A DNA stretch of 64,000 nt from Geobacillus icigianus (GTDB taxonomy: Bacteria > Bacillota > Bacilli > Bacillales > Anoxybacillaceae), in NCBI RefSeq assembly GCF_000750005.1, contig NZ_JPYA01000186.1:62001-126000 (forward strand), read 5' to 3'. This document shows positions 10,861 to 22,712 of the stretch, piece by piece (the stretch's first letter is position 1; every line of letters starts with the position of its first letter). The notes below the pieces were generated by a model. It had not been told where the DNA came from. It was given only the letters and a program-made list of their open reading frames with translations, and did not search any database. The position numbers and the translations under genes were made by a program.

Positions 10861-11651
10861 AACAGCGAATCATCACCGGAGTGATCGCGGCGGCGCTCTT
10901 TTTGCCGATTGTTATTTTTGGCGGATTTCCGTTTATAATAGTAACATATATCATAGCGACGGTTGGACTGTTCGAACTGCTGCGGATGAAAGGAATGCGG
11001 CCGCTGTCGTTGGCAGGGGCGGCCGGCTTTGCCGCTCTTTGGCTGCTGCTCGTTCCCGCTCGCTACGGCGGAGAGTGGCTGTCAGCCGGTGCGGCCAAAT
11101 TCGCCGTGATCGTCGGCCTTGCCTTCTTGTTGCTCATCGCGACGGTAGTGACCAAAAACGCGTTGACGTTTGACGAGGCGGCGTTTGTCGTCTTGGCGGT
11201 GTTGTATGTCGGCGTCGGATTTTTCTGTTTTGCCGCCATTCGTTTAACGGGGTTGTCCTATTTGGTTTATGCGCTGTTCGTCATTTGGGCGACCGACATT
11301 GGCGCGTACTTTTGCGGGCGCGCATTCGGGCGGCGCAAGCTATGGCCGGAGATCAGCCCGAAAAAAACGGTGGAGGGAGCTCTTGGCGGCATTGTCTCGG
11401 CCGTTGTGGTCGCCGCCGTTTACGAGTGGGCGGCGGAGCCGTTTGCCAGCTTCGCCGCGGCGCTATCGCTCGCGTTGTTGCTTTCCGTGTTCGGCCAGCT
11501 CGGCGACTTGGTCGAGTCGGCGTTCAAGCGCCATTACGGGGTGAAAGACTCGGGAGCGATTTTGCCGGGACATGGCGGCGTCTTGGATCGGTTTGACAGC
11601 CTGTTGTTTGTGCTGCCGCTTTTATACATATTCATCGAAGCGATACGATAA
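10857..11651 (+). CDS. cdsA: Phosphatidate cytidylyltransferase (CDP-diglyceride synthase)
   Basis: 264 residues from ATG 10857, overlapping the uppS stop. Polytopic membrane protein with about seven to eight hydrophobic helices. The C-terminal family signature is present: SAFKRHYGVKDSGAILPGHG, then GVLDRFDS. It makes CDP-diacylglycerol from phosphatidate and CTP, the substrate for PgsA encoded later in this window. Confidence 0.96.
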   Translation: MKQRIITGVIAAALFLPIVIFGGFPFIIVTYIIATVGLFELLRMKGMRPLSLAGAAGFAALWLLLVPARYGGEWLSAGAAKFAVIVGLAFLLLIATVVTKNALTFDEAAFVVLAVLYVGVGFFCFAAIRLTGLSYLVYALFVIWATDIGAYFCGRAFGRRKLWPEISPKKTVEGALGGIVSAVVVAAVYEWAAEPFASFAAALSLALLLSVFGQLGDLVESAFKRHYGVKDSGAILPGHGGVLDRFDSLLFVLPLLYIFIEAIR

Positions 11652-11671
11652 GCGGGTGAGGAGTGAAACGA

Positions 11672-12820
11672 TTGAAATCGATCAGTTTATTGGGGGCGAG
11701 CGGGTCGATCGGCACGCAGACGCTCGACGTCATCCGCGCCCATCCCGACCGCTTTCGTCTTGTCGCTGCGTCGGTCGGGAGAAACGTCGAAGCAGCGCGG
11801 AAATTGATGGCCGAATTTGCCCCGCGCCTTGTCGCCGTCGCCGATCGCGGCGCGTATGAGACGCTTTGCAGCGAATACGGCGGGCGGACAACGGTCGTGT
11901 ACGGGGAGGACGGGCTGATTGAAGCCGCCGTCCATCCGGACGCTGACATCGTCGTCACCGCTGTCGTGGGCAGCGTCGGCCTTGTGCCGACGTTAAAAGC
12001 GATCGAGGCGGGCAAAACGATCGCGTTGGCCAACAAGGAGACATTGGTCGTTGCCGGCCACTTGGTAACCGCGGCGGCCGAAAAGCGCGGGGTGCCGCTG
12101 CTCCCGGTCGACAGCGAACATTCCGCCATCTTCCAGTGCTTGCAAGGGGAGAAGCTCGAACAGGTTGACAAACTCATTTTAACGGCCTCCGGCGGCAGCT
12201 TCCGCGACAGGACGCGCGAGGAGCTTGCTGGGGTCACGGTCGAGGAGGCGCTTTGTCATCCGAATTGGTCGATGGGGGCAAAAATTACGATCGATTCGGC
12301 GACGATGATGAACAAAGGATTTGAAGTGATCGAAGCGCACTGGCTGTTCGGGCTGCCGTATGAGCGGATCGATGTCGTCCTGCACCGCGAGAGCGTCATC
12401 CATTCGCTCGTTCAGTTTCGCGATACGAGCGTGCTTGCCCAGCTCGGCACACCGGACATGCGCGTTCCGATTCAATACGCCCTCACCTATCCGGAACGGC
12501 TGCCGCTTTCTGCGGCGCAACCGCTCGATTTGGCGGCGATCGGATCGCTTCATTTTGCCCCGGTCGACTTCGAGCGCTATCGTTGCCTGCGATTGGCCTA
12601 CGAGGCTGGAAGGCGGGGCGGCTCGCTGCCAGCGGTGTTGAACGCGGCCAATGAGGAGGCGGTGGCGGCGTTTTTAGCCGGGCGCATCCCGTTTTTGGCG
12701 ATCGAAGAGTGGATCGAACGGGCCCTTGAGCGCCACCAGCCGATCAGCGATCCATCGCTTGAAGAGATTCGCGCGATTGACGCGGACACGCGCGCTTACG
12801 TTCGCACACTACTATCATAA
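11672..12820 (+). CDS. dxr: 1-deoxy-D-xylulose 5-phosphate reductoisomerase
   Basis: 382 residues if started at TTG 11672, which gives [20 protein letters not shown] and about 8 bases from the GAGGAG site; a GTG at 11663 is in frame but overlaps that site. NADPH-binding GASGSIG, substrate motifs [12 protein letters not shown] and TASGGSFRD, and the flexible-loop region [20 protein letters not shown] are all present. It performs the committed step of the MEP isoprenoid pathway, which supplies UppS. Confidence 0.96.
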   Translation: MKSISLLGASGSIGTQTLDVIRAHPDRFRLVAASVGRNVEAARKLMAEFAPRLVAVADRGAYETLCSEYGGRTTVVYGEDGLIEAAVHPDADIVVTAVVGSVGLVPTLKAIEAGKTIALANKETLVVAGHLVTAAAEKRGVPLLPVDSEHSAIFQCLQGEKLEQVDKLILTASGGSFRDRTREELAGVTVEEALCHPNWSMGAKITIDSATMMNKGFEVIEAHWLFGLPYERIDVVLHRESVIHSLVQFRDTSVLAQLGTPDMRVPIQYALTYPERLPLSAAQPLDLAAIGSLHFAPVDFERYRCLRLAYEAGRRGGSLPAVLNAANEEAVAAFLAGRIPFLAIEEWIERALERHQPISDPSLEEIRAIDADTRAYVRTLLS

Positions 12821-12834
12821 AGGTGGTTGAAACG

Positions 12835-14088
12835 TTGGAATCGATCATTTCATTTATCGTCGTCTTTGGTGCCCTCGTCTTTTTCCACGAGTTGGGCCAT
12901 TTGCTGTTAGCGAAGCGGGCCGGCATCCTTTGCCGTGAATTTGCCATCGGCTTTGGGCCGAAAGTGTTTTCGGTGAAGAAAAAAGAGACGGTCTACACCG
13001 TCCGGCTGCTTCCGCTTGGCGGTTTCGTCCGCATGGCCGGTGAAGATCCGGAAATGATTGAATTGAAGCGGGGACAAATCGTTGGTCTTTTGCTTGACGG
13101 TGACGGAAGAGTGGAAAAAATCATCGTCAACCATAAAGACGATTATCCAAACGCCCGCATTATTGAAGTGGAAGACGCTGATTTGGAGCATGGCATGTAC
13201 GTGACCGGGTATGTCGACGGAGAGCGGCTTGAGCGTTTTGCCATCAAAGAGCCGGCGTTTTTCGTCGCCGATCGCCAGGAAATTCAAATCGCTCCGTACC
13301 ACCGTCAGTTTGCCGCCAAAACGCTCGGGCAGCGCACGATGACGATCTTGGCCGGACCGCTCGCCAACTTTGTCTTGGCGCTTGTCGTCTTTATTTTGAT
13401 CGGCCTTTTGCAAGGCTATCCGGTCGACAAGCCGGTGATCGGCGAGCTGACGCCTGACGGGGCAGCGCGCGCCGCTGGTTTGAAGCAAGGAGATGAAGTG
13501 GTGGCGATCAACGGCGAACGGGTGGACACATGGACGGAAATCGTCAACACGATTCGCAGCCATCCGCAAGAAACGCTCCAGTTTCAAATTCGGCGGGACG
13601 GAAAAGACATGACCGTTGCCGTCACTCCGGAAGCGAAGACGATTCAAGGGGAGACGATCGGTTTGATCGGGGTCTATCAGCCGATGGAAAAGTCGGTGTT
13701 TGGCTCCGTGAAGCAAGGGTTGACCGAGACGTACTACTGGACGCGAGAAATTGTCGCCGGCCTCGGTCAGTTGATCACCGGCCAGTTTCATCTTGACATG
13801 CTGTCGGGACCGGTCGGCATCGCCGTATCGACTGGCAAAGTCGCCGAATCCGGCATTTACTACTTGATGAAATGGGGCGCGATTTTAAGCATCAACCTTG
13901 GGATTATCAACTTGTTGCCGTTGCCGGCGCTCGACGGCGGACGGCTGCTCTTTTTCGCCATTGAAGCGGTGCGCGGCAAGCCGGTCGACCGGCAAAAAGA
14001 AGGGATGGTCCATTTTATCGGCTTCGCTCTGCTCATGCTGCTCATGCTTGTGGTGACATGGAACGACATTCAAAAATTTTTCCTATAA
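12835..14088 (+). CDS. rasP: RasP/RseP site-2 zinc metalloprotease
   Basis: 417 residues from TTG 12835, chosen because AAAGGTGG is well spaced and the start MESIISFIVVFGALVFF fits the family; a GTG at 12823 is in frame but lies in that site. The zinc motif HELGH is at residues 18-22 within the first membrane helix, a PDZ domain lies around residues 190-270, and the conserved LDGG motif is near the last membrane helices. It performs regulated intramembrane cleavage of anti-sigma factors, FtsL and signal-peptide remnants. Confidence 0.96.
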   Translation: MESIISFIVVFGALVFFHELGHLLLAKRAGILCREFAIGFGPKVFSVKKKETVYTVRLLPLGGFVRMAGEDPEMIELKRGQIVGLLLDGDGRVEKIIVNHKDDYPNARIIEVEDADLEHGMYVTGYVDGERLERFAIKEPAFFVADRQEIQIAPYHRQFAAKTLGQRTMTILAGPLANFVLALVVFILIGLLQGYPVDKPVIGELTPDGAARAAGLKQGDEVVAINGERVDTWTEIVNTIRSHPQETLQFQIRRDGKDMTVAVTPEAKTIQGETIGLIGVYQPMEKSVFGSVKQGLTETYYWTREIVAGLGQLITGQFHLDMLSGPVGIAVSTGKVAESGIYYLMKWGAILSINLGIINLLPLPALDGGRLLFFAIEAVRGKPVDRQKEGMVHFIGFALLMLLMLVVTWNDIQKFFL

Positions 14089-14113
14089 AGAGAGAGAACG
14101 AGGTGGCGAATGA

Positions 14114-15817
14114 ATGAGACAAAGTCAAGCGTTTATTCCGACGTTGCGTGAAGTGCCGGCGGACGCGGAAGTGAAAAGTCATCAGCTTCTGTTGCGGGCC
14201 GGTTTCATCCGCCAAAGCACGAGCGGCGTCTATACGTTTTTGCCGCTCGGGCAACGCGTTTTGCAAAAAGTAGAAGCGATCATCCGGGAGGAGATGAACC
14301 GCATCGGGGCGATGGAGCTCCTCATGCCGGCGTTGCAGCCGGCTGAGCTTTGGCAGCAGTCCGGCCGCTGGTATTCGTACGGTCCCGAGCTCATGCGCCT
14401 GAAAGACCGCCATGAGCGCGATTTCGCCCTCGGGCCGACGCATGAGGAAATGATCACAGCGATCGTCCGCGACGAGGTGAAAACGTACAAGCGGCTGCCG
14501 CTCGTCTTGTACCAAATTCAAACGAAATTCCGCGACGAAAAACGTCCGCGCTTTGGGCTGCTGCGCGGACGGGAATTTATCATGAAAGACGCGTATTCGT
14601 TCCATACGTCGAAAGAAAGCCTCGACGAAACGTACAACAACATGTACGAAGCGTACGCGAACATTTTCCGCCGCTGCGGCTTAAACTTCCGCGCCGTCAT
14701 CGCCGATTCGGGGGCGATCGGCGGCAAAGACACGCACGAGTTTATGGTGTTATCCGACATCGGCGAGGATACGATCGCCTATTCCGATGCGTCCGATTAT
14801 GCGGCCAACATCGAGATGGCGCCGGTCGTCGCCACGTATGAAAAGCGTAATGAGCCACCGGCCGAGCTGAAAAAGGTGGCGACCCCGGGGCAAAAAACGA
14901 TCGCGGAAGTGGCTTCGTACTTGCAAGTCGCGTCGGAGCACTGCATCAAATCGCTCTTGTTTCACGTCGATGGCCGCTACGTGCTCGTGCTCGTCCGCGG
15001 CGACCACGAAGCGAATGAAGTCAAAGTGAAAAACGTCTTGGACGCGACGGTGGTGAGACTGGCGACGCCGGAGGAAACGAGGCAAGTCATGAACGCTCCG
15101 GTCGGCTCGCTCGGCCCGATCGGCGTCAAGGAAGAGGTGAAGGTGATCGCCGATCATGCCATCGCGGCAATCGTCAACGGCGTCTGCGGCGCCAATGAGG
15201 AAGGCTATCATTATACGGGCGTCAACCCCGGCCGCGATTTTCCCGTCAGCCAATATGCGGATTTGCGTTTCGTCCAAGAAGGCGACCCGGCTCCCGATGG
15301 CAAAGGGACGATCCGCTTCGCCCGCGGCATTGAAGTCGGCCATGTGTTCAAGCTTGGCACGAAATATAGCGAAGCGATGAACGCCGTTTATCTCGATGAA
15401 AACGGTCAAGCGCAGACGATGATCATGGGCTGTTACGGCATCGGCGTTTCCCGGCTTGTCGCGGCGATTGCCGAGCAATTTGCCGATGAACACGGGCTCG
15501 TCTGGCCGGTTTCGGTCGCGCCGTTCCACGTTCATTTGCTGACGGCGAACGCCAAAAGCGATGAACAGCGGGCGCTCGCCGAGGAATGGTACGACAAGCT
15601 TGGACAAGCGGGGTTCGACGTTTTGTACGACGACCGTCCCGAGCGCGCGGGAGTGAAATTTGCCGACAGCGACTTGATCGGCATCCCGCTCCGCGTCACC
15701 GTCGGCAAGCGGGCCGGTGAAGGCGTTGTCGAAGTCAAAGTGCGGAAAACCGGCGAGTCGTTTGATGTGCCGGTCGCCGATCTCATCGAGACGGTGCGCC
15801 GTCTCTTGCAAGGGTGA
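14114..15817 (+). CDS. proS: Prolyl-tRNA synthetase
   Basis: 567 residues, the long bacterial form. Class II motif 1 region [15 protein letters not shown], motif 2 [19 protein letters not shown], motif 3 [15 protein letters not shown]. The Ala-tRNA(Pro) editing (INS) domain lies between motifs 2 and 3 (about residues 230-390), and the anticodon-binding domain is at the C-terminus. The start at 14114 is preceded by GAGGTGG. Confidence 0.97.
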   Translation: MRQSQAFIPTLREVPADAEVKSHQLLLRAGFIRQSTSGVYTFLPLGQRVLQKVEAIIREEMNRIGAMELLMPALQPAELWQQSGRWYSYGPELMRLKDRHERDFALGPTHEEMITAIVRDEVKTYKRLPLVLYQIQTKFRDEKRPRFGLLRGREFIMKDAYSFHTSKESLDETYNNMYEAYANIFRRCGLNFRAVIADSGAIGGKDTHEFMVLSDIGEDTIAYSDASDYAANIEMAPVVATYEKRNEPPAELKKVATPGQKTIAEVASYLQVASEHCIKSLLFHVDGRYVLVLVRGDHEANEVKVKNVLDATVVRLATPEETRQVMNAPVGSLGPIGVKEEVKVIADHAIAAIVNGVCGANEEGYHYTGVNPGRDFPVSQYADLRFVQEGDPAPDGKGTIRFARGIEVGHVFKLGTKYSEAMNAVYLDENGQAQTMIMGCYGIGVSRLVAAIAEQFADEHGLVWPVSVAPFHVHLLTANAKSDEQRALAEEWYDKLGQAGFDVLYDDRPERAGVKFADSDLIGIPLRVTVGKRAGEGVVEVKVRKTGESFDVPVADLIETVRRLLQG

Positions 15818-15879
15818 ACGAACAGCGCTGGTGAACAAGACGATGGCTGTCTTTTTCGCCGGCGCTGTTGCCGTTCGTA

Positions 15880-15888
15880 TGGTATGAT
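15880..15888 (+). promoter_or_regulatory. Extended -10 promoter before polC
   Basis: TGGTATGAT (15880-15888), an extended -10 about 36 bases before the polC start. No -35 is seen at the expected distance. Confidence 0.45.
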
Positions 15889-15923
15889 AGAAATAGAGAA
15901 ACGATTTCATGCGAGGGGAAGCC

Positions 15924-18900
15924 ATGATGAATGCGCAAAAAGAGCGGTTTCTTGTGCTGCTCGAGCAGCTGAACATGACGTCGGATGAATGGCTGCCGCA
16001 TTTTCGGGAGGCGGCGATTCGCAAAGTGGTGATTGATAAGCACGAAAAGAGCTGGCATTTTTATTTTCGCTTCGCCAACGTGCTGCCGGCTGACGTCTAT
16101 CAAACATTTGCCAACCGGCTGCAAGCGGCGTTTCGCCATATTGCCGCCGTTCGCCATACGGTCGAAGTCGACGCGCCGCACGTGACGGAGGCGGATGTGC
16201 AGGCGTATTGGCCGCTTTGCCTTGAGCAGCTGCAGGAAGGCGTCTCCCCGCTCGTGGACGCGCTCCGCCGCCAGACGCCGGCCGTGAGCGGAAACAAGCT
16301 CATCGTCAAAGCCCGGCACGAGGCGGAAGCGTTGGCCATGAAGCGGCGGTTCGCCAAAAAAATCGCCGATGTATACATGTCGTTTGGGTTTCCGTCTCTT
16401 CAGCTTGACGTTACTATTGAGCCGGTCGACCAAGAAATGGAGCAGTTTTTGGCGCAAAAGCGGCAAGAGGATGAAGAACGGGCGCTCGCCGTGCTGACCG
16501 ATTTGGCGAAAGAAGAGGAAAAAACAGCGACAAGCGCCCCGTCTGGTCCGCTTGTCATCGGCTACCCGATTCGCGACGAGGAGCCGGTGCGCCTGCTCGA
16601 GACGATCGTCGAGGAAGAGCGGCGCGTCGTCGTCCAAGGGTACGTGTTTGCCGCCGAAGTGAGCGAACTCAAAAGCGGTCGCACACTGCTGACGGCCAAA
16701 ATCACCGATTACACGAACTCGATTTTAGTCAAAATGTTCTCGCGCGACAAAGAAGATGCCGAACTGATGCACAGCGTCAAAAAGGGCATGTGGGTGAAAG
16801 TGCGCGGCAGCGTGCAAAACGATACGTTCGTCCGCGATCTCGTTCTCATCGCCAACGATTTGAATGAAATCGCCGCCAATGAGCGGCACGATACGGCGCC
16901 GGAAGGAAACAAGCGGGTCGAGCTTCATTTGCATACACCGATGAGCCAAATGGATGCCGTCACACCGGTGGCAACGCTTATTGAGCAGGCGAAAAAATGG
17001 GGGCATCCGGCCGTTGCCATCACCGATCACGCGGTCGTTCAGTCGTTCCCGGAGGCGTACAGCGCGGCGAAAAAACACGGCATAAAGGTGATTTACGGCC
17101 TCGAAGCCAATATCGTCGATGATGGCGTGCCGATCGCCTACAATGAGGCGCATCGCCGCCTTTCCGATGAGACGTATGTCGTTTTTGACGTCGAAACGAC
17201 GGGGCTGTCGGCCGTGTACAACACGGTCATCGAGCTGGCGGCGGTGAAGGTGAAAGACGGCGAGATCATCGACCGGTTCATGTCGTTTGCCGATCCGGGC
17301 CACCCGTTGTCCGTGACGACGATGGAACTGACCGGCATTACCGATGAGATGGTAAAGGGCGCACCGCAGCCGGAGGAAGTGCTGGCTCGCTTTATCGACT
17401 GGGCCGGCGACGCGACGCTCGCCGCCCACAACGCCAGCTTCGACATCGGCTTTTTAAATGCTGGCCTCGCGAAAATGGGGCGCGGCCACGTGCCGAATCC
17501 CGTCATTGACACGCTCGAGCTCGCCCGCTTTCTATACCCGGATTTGAAAAACCATCGTCTTAACACGCTATGCAAAAAGTTTGCTATCGAATTGACGCAG
17601 CACCACCGGGCGATTTATGACGCCGAGGCGACCGGTCATTTGCTCATGCGGCTGTTAAAAGAAGCGGAAGAGCGGGGCATTTTGTATCATGATGAACTGA
17701 ACAGCCGCACGCACAGCGAGGCGTCCTACCGCCTTGCTCGCCCGTTTCACGCGACGCTGCTGGCGCAAAATGAGACCGGATTGAAAAACTTGTTTAAGCT
17801 CGTGTCCTTGTCGCACATTCACTATTTTCATCGCGTGCCGCGCATCCCGCGCTCCGTGCTTGTGAAGCACCGCGAAGGCTTGCTTGTCGGTTCGGGCTGC
17901 GACAAAGGAGAGCTGTTTGACAACTTGATCCAAAAGGCGCCGGAAGAAGTGGAAGACTTGGCTCGCTTTTACGATTTTCTCGAAGTGCATCCGCCGGATG
18001 TGTACAAGCCGCTCATTGAAATGGGCTATGTGCAAGACGAAGAGATGATCAAAACCATCATCCGCCACATCGTCGCCCTTGGCGAGAAGCTGAATATTCC
18101 CGTTGTCGCCACCGGCAACGTTCATTACTTGAATCGGGAGGACAAAATTTACCGGAAAATTTTGATCCACTCGCAAGGCGGAGCGAATCCGCTCAACCGG
18201 CACGACCTGCCAGATGTGTATTTCCGGACGACGAATGAAATGCTCGATTGCTTCTCGTTTTTAGGGCCGGAAAAGGCGAAAGAAATCGTCGTCGACAACA
18301 CGCAGAAAATCGCCTCGTTAATCGGCGATGTCAAGCCGATCAAAGACGAGTTGTACACCCCGCGCATTGACGGCGCGGATGAGGAAATCCGCGAGATGAG
18401 CTACCGGCGGGCGAAGGAAATTTATGGAGATCCGTTGCCAAAGCTCGTCGAAGAGCGGCTCGAAAAAGAGCTGAACAGCATTATCGGCCATGGGTTTGCC
18501 GTCATTTATTTGATTTCCCATAAGCTCGTGAAAAAATCGCTTGATGACGGCTACCTCGTCGGCTCGCGCGGGTCGGTCGGATCATCGTTTGTCGCGACGA
18601 TGACGGAAATTACCGAAGTGAACCCGCTGCCGCCGCATTACGTCTGCCCAAGCTGCAAGCATTCCGAGTTTTTCAACGATGGGTCGGTCGGCTCGGGCTT
18701 TGACTTGCCGGATAAAAACTGCCCGCGATGCGGGGCGAAATACAAAAAAGACGGGCAAGACATCCCGTTTGAGACGTTCCTCGGCTTTAAAGGCGACAAA
18801 GTGCCGGATATCGACTTGAACTTCTCAGGGGAATACCAGCCGCGTGCCCATAACTATACGAAAGTGCTGTTTGGCGAAGACAACGTCTACCGCGCGGGCA

Positions 18901-20225
18901 CGATCGGCACGGTGGCCGACAAAACGGCGTACGGATTTGTCAAAGGCTATGCGAGCGACCATAACCTCGAGCTGCGCGGCGCGGAAATCGACCGGCTCGC
19001 GGCCGGCTGCACCGGGGTGAAGCGGACGACCGGGCAGCACCCGGGCGGCATTATCGTCGTCCCCGATTATATGGAAATTTACGACTTTACGCCGATTCAA
19101 TATCCGGCCGATGACACGTCCTCCGAATGGCGGACGACCCATTTCGACTTCCACTCGATTCACGATAATTTGCTGAAGCTTGATATTCTCGGGCACGACG
19201 ACCCGACGGTCATCCGGATGCTGCAAGATTTAAGCGGCATCGACCCGAAAACGATCCCGACCGATGATCCGGATGTGATGGGCATTTTCAGCAGCACCGA
19301 ACCGCTCGGTGTCACGCCGGACCAAATTATGTGCAACGTCGGCACGATCGGCATTCCAGAGTTTGGCACGCGCTTCGTAAGACAAATGTTGGAAGAGACA
19401 AAACCAAAAACGTTTTCCGAGCTCGTACAAATTTCCGGGTTGTCGCACGGCACCGATGTGTGGCTCGGCAATGCGCAAGAGCTCATTCAAAGCGGGACGT
19501 GCACGCTGTCGGAAGTGATCGGCTGCCGCGACGACATCATGGTCTATCTCATTTACCGCGGGCTCGAGCCGTCGCTGGCGTTTAAAATTATGGAATCGGT
19601 GCGCAAAGGGAAAGGATTGACGCCGGAATTCGAAGCGGAAATGCGCAAACACGACGTGCCGGAGTGGTACATTGAGTCATGCAAAAAAATCAAGTACATG
19701 TTCCCGAAAGCGCACGCCACCGCCTACGTGTTAATGGCGGTGCGCATCGCCTACTTTAAGGTGCATCATCCGCTCTTGTATTACGCGTCGTACTTCACGG
19801 TGCGGGCCGAAGATTTCGACCTTGACGCCATGATCAAAGGATCGGCCGCCATTCGCAAGCGGATTGAAGAAATTAACGCCAAAGGCATCCAAGCGACAGC
19901 GAAGGAGAAAAGTTTGCTCACCGTCTTAGAGGTGGCGCTGGAAATGTGTGAGCGCGGCTTTTCGTTCAAAAATATTGATCTGTACCGTTCACAGGCGACC
20001 GAATTCGTCATTGACGGCCATTCGCTCATTCCGCCGTTTAACGCCATTCCCGGCCTTGGCGACAACGTGGCACAAGCGATCGTGCGCGCCCGTGAGGAAG
20101 GTGAATTTTTATCCAAAGAAGATTTGCAACAGCGCGGCAAAGTGTCGAAAACGCTGTTGGAATATCTGGAACAGCGCGGCTGCCTCGACTCGCTTCCCGA
20201 CCATAACCAGCTGTCACTGTTTTGA
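15924..20225 (+). CDS. polC: DNA polymerase III PolC, Gram-positive replicative polymerase
   Basis: 1433 residues from ATG 15924 (ATG 15927 also possible; GCGAGGGGAAGCC precedes both). Domains in order: N-terminal domain, OB fold, PHP domain beginning [16 protein letters not shown], interrupted by a DnaQ-type 3'-5' exonuclease ([32 protein letters not shown]), then palm, thumb, fingers and a helix-hairpin-helix region. A four-Cys zinc element (CPSC ... CPRCG) is present, and the end QLSLF is the beta-clamp motif. It replicates the chromosome. Confidence 0.98.
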   Translation: MMNAQKERFLVLLEQLNMTSDEWLPHFREAAIRKVVIDKHEKSWHFYFRFANVLPADVYQTFANRLQAAFRHIAAVRHTVEVDAPHVTEADVQAYWPLCLEQLQEGVSPLVDALRRQTPAVSGNKLIVKARHEAEALAMKRRFAKKIADVYMSFGFPSLQLDVTIEPVDQEMEQFLAQKRQEDEERALAVLTDLAKEEEKTATSAPSGPLVIGYPIRDEEPVRLLETIVEEERRVVVQGYVFAAEVSELKSGRTLLTAKITDYTNSILVKMFSRDKEDAELMHSVKKGMWVKVRGSVQNDTFVRDLVLIANDLNEIAANERHDTAPEGNKRVELHLHTPMSQMDAVTPVATLIEQAKKWGHPAVAITDHAVVQSFPEAYSAAKKHGIKVIYGLEANIVDDGVPIAYNEAHRRLSDETYVVFDVETTGLSAVYNTVIELAAVKVKDGEIIDRFMSFADPGHPLSVTTMELTGITDEMVKGAPQPEEVLARFIDWAGDATLAAHNASFDIGFLNAGLAKMGRGHVPNPVIDTLELARFLYPDLKNHRLNTLCKKFAIELTQHHRAIYDAEATGHLLMRLLKEAEERGILYHDELNSRTHSEASYRLARPFHATLLAQNETGLKNLFKLVSLSHIHYFHRVPRIPRSVLVKHREGLLVGSGCDKGELFDNLIQKAPEEVEDLARFYDFLEVHPPDVYKPLIEMGYVQDEEMIKTIIRHIVALGEKLNIPVVATGNVHYLNREDKIYRKILIHSQGGANPLNRHDLPDVYFRTTNEMLDCFSFLGPEKAKEIVVDNTQKIASLIGDVKPIKDELYTPRIDGADEEIREMSYRRAKEIYGDPLPKLVEERLEKELNSIIGHGFAVIYLISHKLVKKSLDDGYLVGSRGSVGSSFVATMTEITEVNPLPPHYVCPSCKHSEFFNDGSVGSGFDLPDKNCPRCGAKYKKDGQDIPFETFLGFKGDKVPDIDLNFSGEYQPRAHNYTKVLFGEDNVYRAGTIGTVADKTAYGFVKGYASDHNLELRGAEIDRLAAGCTGVKRTTGQHPGGIIVVPDYMEIYDFTPIQYPADDTSSEWRTTHFDFHSIHDNLLKLDILGHDDPTVIRMLQDLSGIDPKTIPTDDPDVMGIFSSTEPLGVTPDQIMCNVGTIGIPEFGTRFVRQMLEETKPKTFSELVQISGLSHGTDVWLGNAQELIQSGTCTLSEVIGCRDDIMVYLIYRGLEPSLAFKIMESVRKGKGLTPEFEAEMRKHDVPEWYIESCKKIKYMFPKAHATAYVLMAVRIAYFKVHHPLLYYASYFTVRAEDFDLDAMIKGSAAIRKRIEEINAKGIQATAKEKSLLTVLEVALEMCERGFSFKNIDLYRSQATEFVIDGHSLIPPFNAIPGLGDNVAQAIVRAREEGEFLSKEDLQQRGKVSKTLLEYLEQRGCLDSLPDHNQLSLF

Positions 20226-20228
20226 CGG

Positions 20229-20263
20229 CGGAAAACGGCCTGCTTTTTTGCGGCCGTTTTCCG
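20229..20263 (+). terminator. Stem-loop after polC
   Basis: CGGAAAACGGCC (20229-20240) pairs perfectly with GGCCGTTTTCCG (20252-20263); the T run is in the loop, and only TTGC follows the stem. Probably the polC terminator, though atypical. Confidence 0.6.
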
Positions 20264-20292
20264 TTGCAATATCATTACCAATATGTTATAGT
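20264..20292 (+). promoter_or_regulatory. Sigma-A promoter of the rimP-nusA-infB operon
   Basis: TTGCAA (20264-20269), a 17-base spacer, then TATAGT (20287-20292) with an extended TG at 20284-20285. The -35 directly abuts the polC stem-loop. Confidence 0.75.
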
Positions 20293-20323
20293 TTTAGTGG
20301 AATTGGCAAAGATAATGGCAGGC

Positions 20324-20406
20324 AAAGAGTGGGGAAACCCACTCTTTCGTCTTGAATCGGCATCCGTCTTTCGTTCATTCCCCGCCTTGAGCAGGGGATT
20401 TTCTCA
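20324..20406 (+). promoter_or_regulatory. Structured rimP leader with attenuator-like hairpin
   Basis: Two hairpins lie between the promoter and rimP. The first has a perfect 10-bp stem AAAGAGTGGG / CCCACTCTTT closed by a GAAA tetraloop (20324-20347). The second, TCCCCGC ... GCAGGGGA (about 20379-20398), is followed by TTTTCT and resembles a weak intrinsic terminator. In B. subtilis, NusA is known to autoregulate through termination in the leader of this operon; the second hairpin is the candidate site here (inference). Confidence 0.6.
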
Positions 20407-20447
20407 TTATGCCATACGTGCAGCTTGGCTCGGTAAGGAGGAAAACG

Positions 20448-20921
20448 ATGGGCAAAAAAGTGACAGACACGGTCGAACAACTCGTGGCGCCCATTTTGGA
20501 CGAAATGGGGCTGGAGCTCGTGGACATCGAATATGTGAAGGAAGGGAAGAACTGGTTCTTGCGCGTTTTTATCGATTCAGAGAACGGGGTCGATATTGAA
20601 CAGTGCGGCGTTGTCAGTGAAAAACTGAGCGAAAAGCTCGATGAAGTCGATCCGATTCCCCACAACTATTTCTTGGAAGTCTCATCGCCGGGGGCGGAGC
20701 GGCCGCTGAAAAATGAAACCGATTTTTACAAAGCGGTCGGGAAACATGTCGTGATCAAAACGTATGAGCCGATTGAGGGAGAAAAACAATTCGAAGGCGA
20801 GCTGTCCGCTTTTGACGGAACGACCGTGACGCTGTCGGTAAAAGACCGCGGGCGGCAAAAAACGGTCGCCATTCCGTATGACAAAGTGGCAAGCGCAAGG
20901 CTAGCTGTCATTTTCTTCTAA
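20448..20921 (+). CDS. rimP: Ribosome maturation factor RimP
   Basis: 157 residues from ATG 20448 with a strong AAGGAGGAAAACG site; in-frame sequence upstream belongs to the leader. Family features are [20 protein letters not shown], the [12 protein letters not shown] motif and a C-terminal SH3-like barrel. It assists 30S subunit maturation. First gene of the nusA operon. Confidence 0.96.
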   Translation: MGKKVTDTVEQLVAPILDEMGLELVDIEYVKEGKNWFLRVFIDSENGVDIEQCGVVSEKLSEKLDEVDPIPHNYFLEVSSPGAERPLKNETDFYKAVGKHVVIKTYEPIEGEKQFEGELSAFDGTTVTLSVKDRGRQKTVAIPYDKVASARLAVIFF

Positions 20922-20946
20922 GTGGCAAAAGGGGGATTTTCGTTTC

Positions 20947-22098
20947 ATGAATACGCAACTGCTTGAGGCGTTAGCCGACCTGATGCGGGAAAAAGGCATC
21001 AGCCAAGAAGTCATCGTGGAAGCGATCGAAGCGGCGATCGTTTCGGCATACAAGCGCAATTTCGGCCAAGCGCAAAACGTGCGCGTCGACTTCAACATGG
21101 ACACCGGCACGATCCGCGTGCTCGCGCGCAAGGACGTCGTCGAAGAAGTGACCGACCCGCGCCTCGAAATTTCGCTTGAAGAAGCGCAGCGAATCAATCC
21201 GAACTATCAGATCGGCGACGTCGTCGAACTGGAAGTGACGCCGCGCGATTTCGGGCGCATCGCGGCGCAGACGGCGAAGCAAGTCGTCACCCAGCGCGTG
21301 CGCGAAGCGGAGCGGAGCATTATTTACGCCGAGTTCGTCGACCGCGAGGAAGATATTATGACCGGCATCGTTCAGCGCATCGATCCGCGCTTTGTCTACG
21401 TCAGCCTTGGCAAAGCGGAGGCGCTTCTGCCGGCAAACGAACAAATGCCGAACGAAACGTACAAGCCGCACGATCGGCTGAAAGTCTACATTACCAAAGT
21501 GGAAAAAACGACAAAAGGGCCGCAAATTTTCGTTTCTCGCACTCATCCGGGCTTGCTGAAGCGGCTGTTTGAGCTGGAAGTGCCGGAAATTTACGACGGC
21601 ACGGTCGAAATTAAGTCCATCGCCCGCGAAGCTGGCGACCGGTCAAAAATTTCCGTTCATTCCGACAACCCGGAGGTCGACCCGGTGGGCGCCTGCGTCG
21701 GGCCGAAGGGGCAGCGCGTCCAAGCGGTCGTTGATGAACTGAACGGGGAAAAAATTGATATCGTCCGCTGGTCGGCGGACCCGGTTGAGTTTGTCGCCAA
21801 CGCCCTCAGCCCGGCGAAAGTGCTGCGCGTCATCGTGAACGAGGAACAAAAGGCGACGACCGTCGTCGTTCCCGACTACCAGCTGTCGCTCGCCATCGGC
21901 AAGCGCGGGCAAAACGCCCGGCTGGCAGCGAAATTAACCGGCTGGAAAATCGATATTAAAAGCGAATCAGAAGCGCGGGAAATGGGCATTGACCCATATG
22001 CGCCATCCACTTCGCTTGATTTCAGCGGCGCGGCGGCTGATAATGAACATAGTGAGGAAAGCGGCCAACCGTTCACTGAACCGGCAGACATCGAGTGA
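20947..22098 (+). CDS. nusA: Transcription termination/antitermination factor NusA
   Basis: 383 residues, the short Firmicutes form without the C-terminal acidic repeats of proteobacteria. N-terminal RNA-polymerase-binding domain, S1 domain (about 135-200), then KH1 and KH2; [20 protein letters not shown] and the [12 protein letters not shown] motif are clear. It stimulates pausing and intrinsic termination and may act on its own leader upstream. Confidence 0.97.
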   Translation: MNTQLLEALADLMREKGISQEVIVEAIEAAIVSAYKRNFGQAQNVRVDFNMDTGTIRVLARKDVVEEVTDPRLEISLEEAQRINPNYQIGDVVELEVTPRDFGRIAAQTAKQVVTQRVREAERSIIYAEFVDREEDIMTGIVQRIDPRFVYVSLGKAEALLPANEQMPNETYKPHDRLKVYITKVEKTTKGPQIFVSRTHPGLLKRLFELEVPEIYDGTVEIKSIAREAGDRSKISVHSDNPEVDPVGACVGPKGQRVQAVVDELNGEKIDIVRWSADPVEFVANALSPAKVLRVIVNEEQKATTVVVPDYQLSLAIGKRGQNARLAAKLTGWKIDIKSESEAREMGIDPYAPSTSLDFSGAAADNEHSEESGQPFTEPADIE

Positions 22099-22110
22099 GG
22101 GGGAATGGAG

Positions 22111-22401
22111 ATGGCAGCGCAAAAGAAAATTCCGTTACGCAAATGCGTCGTCACCGGAGAGATGAAACCGAAACGGGAAATGGTGCGCATCGTCCGCTCC
22201 AAAGACGGGGAGGTGTCGATCGACCCGACCGGCAAGAAGGCGGGGCGCGGCGCATACATGACGTTGGATCCGGAATGCATTTTGCTGGCCAAAAAGAAAA
22301 ACATTTTGGCCCGCCATTTAAAGGCCGAAATTGCGGAAACGCTGTATGACGAGCTGCTCGCGTTGGCGGAAAAGGAGAAGCGCACGGGCCATGAACAATA
22401 G
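22111..22401 (+). CDS. rnpM: YlxR/RnpM, RNA-binding protein (RNase P modulator)
   Basis: 96 residues from ATG 22111, chosen because the AGGGGG site is 7 bases upstream, whereas ATG 22105 is nearly in contact with it. The YlxR-family signature [14 protein letters not shown] appears here as [14 protein letters not shown], plus GRGAYMT. B. subtilis YlxR is reported to bind the RNase P RNA and modulate its activity. It overlaps ylxQ by 11 bases. Confidence 0.93.
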   Translation: MAAQKKIPLRKCVVTGEMKPKREMVRIVRSKDGEVSIDPTGKKAGRGAYMTLDPECILLAKKKNILARHLKAEIAETLYDELLALAEKEKRTGHEQ

Positions 22402-22699
22402 CCGCTGGGCATCGCTGCTAGGGCTGGCGCAGCGGGCCGGAAAAGTCGTTTCCGGCGAAGGGCTTGTCGTCAAAGAAGTGCAGCGGGGCAAAGCGCAGCT
22501 CGTTTTATTGTCCGAAGACGCATCGGTCAATACGGAAAAAAAAGTGACCGACAAGTGCGCGTTTTATGGCGTTCCGCTTTGCAAAGTGCCGGACCGCTAT
22601 ACGCTTGGCGGGGCGATCGGCAAAGACGCCCGCGTCGTCGTCGCCGTCACCGATGAAGGGTTCGCGCGTCAACTGCTGACGATGCTCGACCGATCTTAA
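22391..22699 (+). CDS. ylxQ: YlxQ, L7Ae-family RNA-binding protein
   Basis: 102 residues from ATG 22391 inside the end of rnpM. It shows the L7Ae/L30e fold: [34 protein letters not shown] and the C-terminal [16 protein letters not shown]. Such proteins bind kink-turn RNA; the exact target of YlxQ is not established. Encoded between nusA and infB as in most Firmicutes. Confidence 0.93.
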   Translation: MNNSRWASLLGLAQRAGKVVSGEGLVVKEVQRGKAQLVLLSEDASVNTEKKVTDKCAFYGVPLCKVPDRYTLGGAIGKDARVVVAVTDEGFARQLLTMLDRS

Positions 22700-22712
22700 T
22701 GGGGGTGAATGT

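Noticed and set aside
15821..15869. Terminator between proS and polC
   Set aside because: AACAGCGC/GCGCTGTT pair over a 33-base loop with no T run after it; too weak to call.
14750..16024. Long minus-strand open frame (424 codons) opposite proS and the polC start
   Set aside because: Antisense shadow of conserved genes; composition typical of such shadows.
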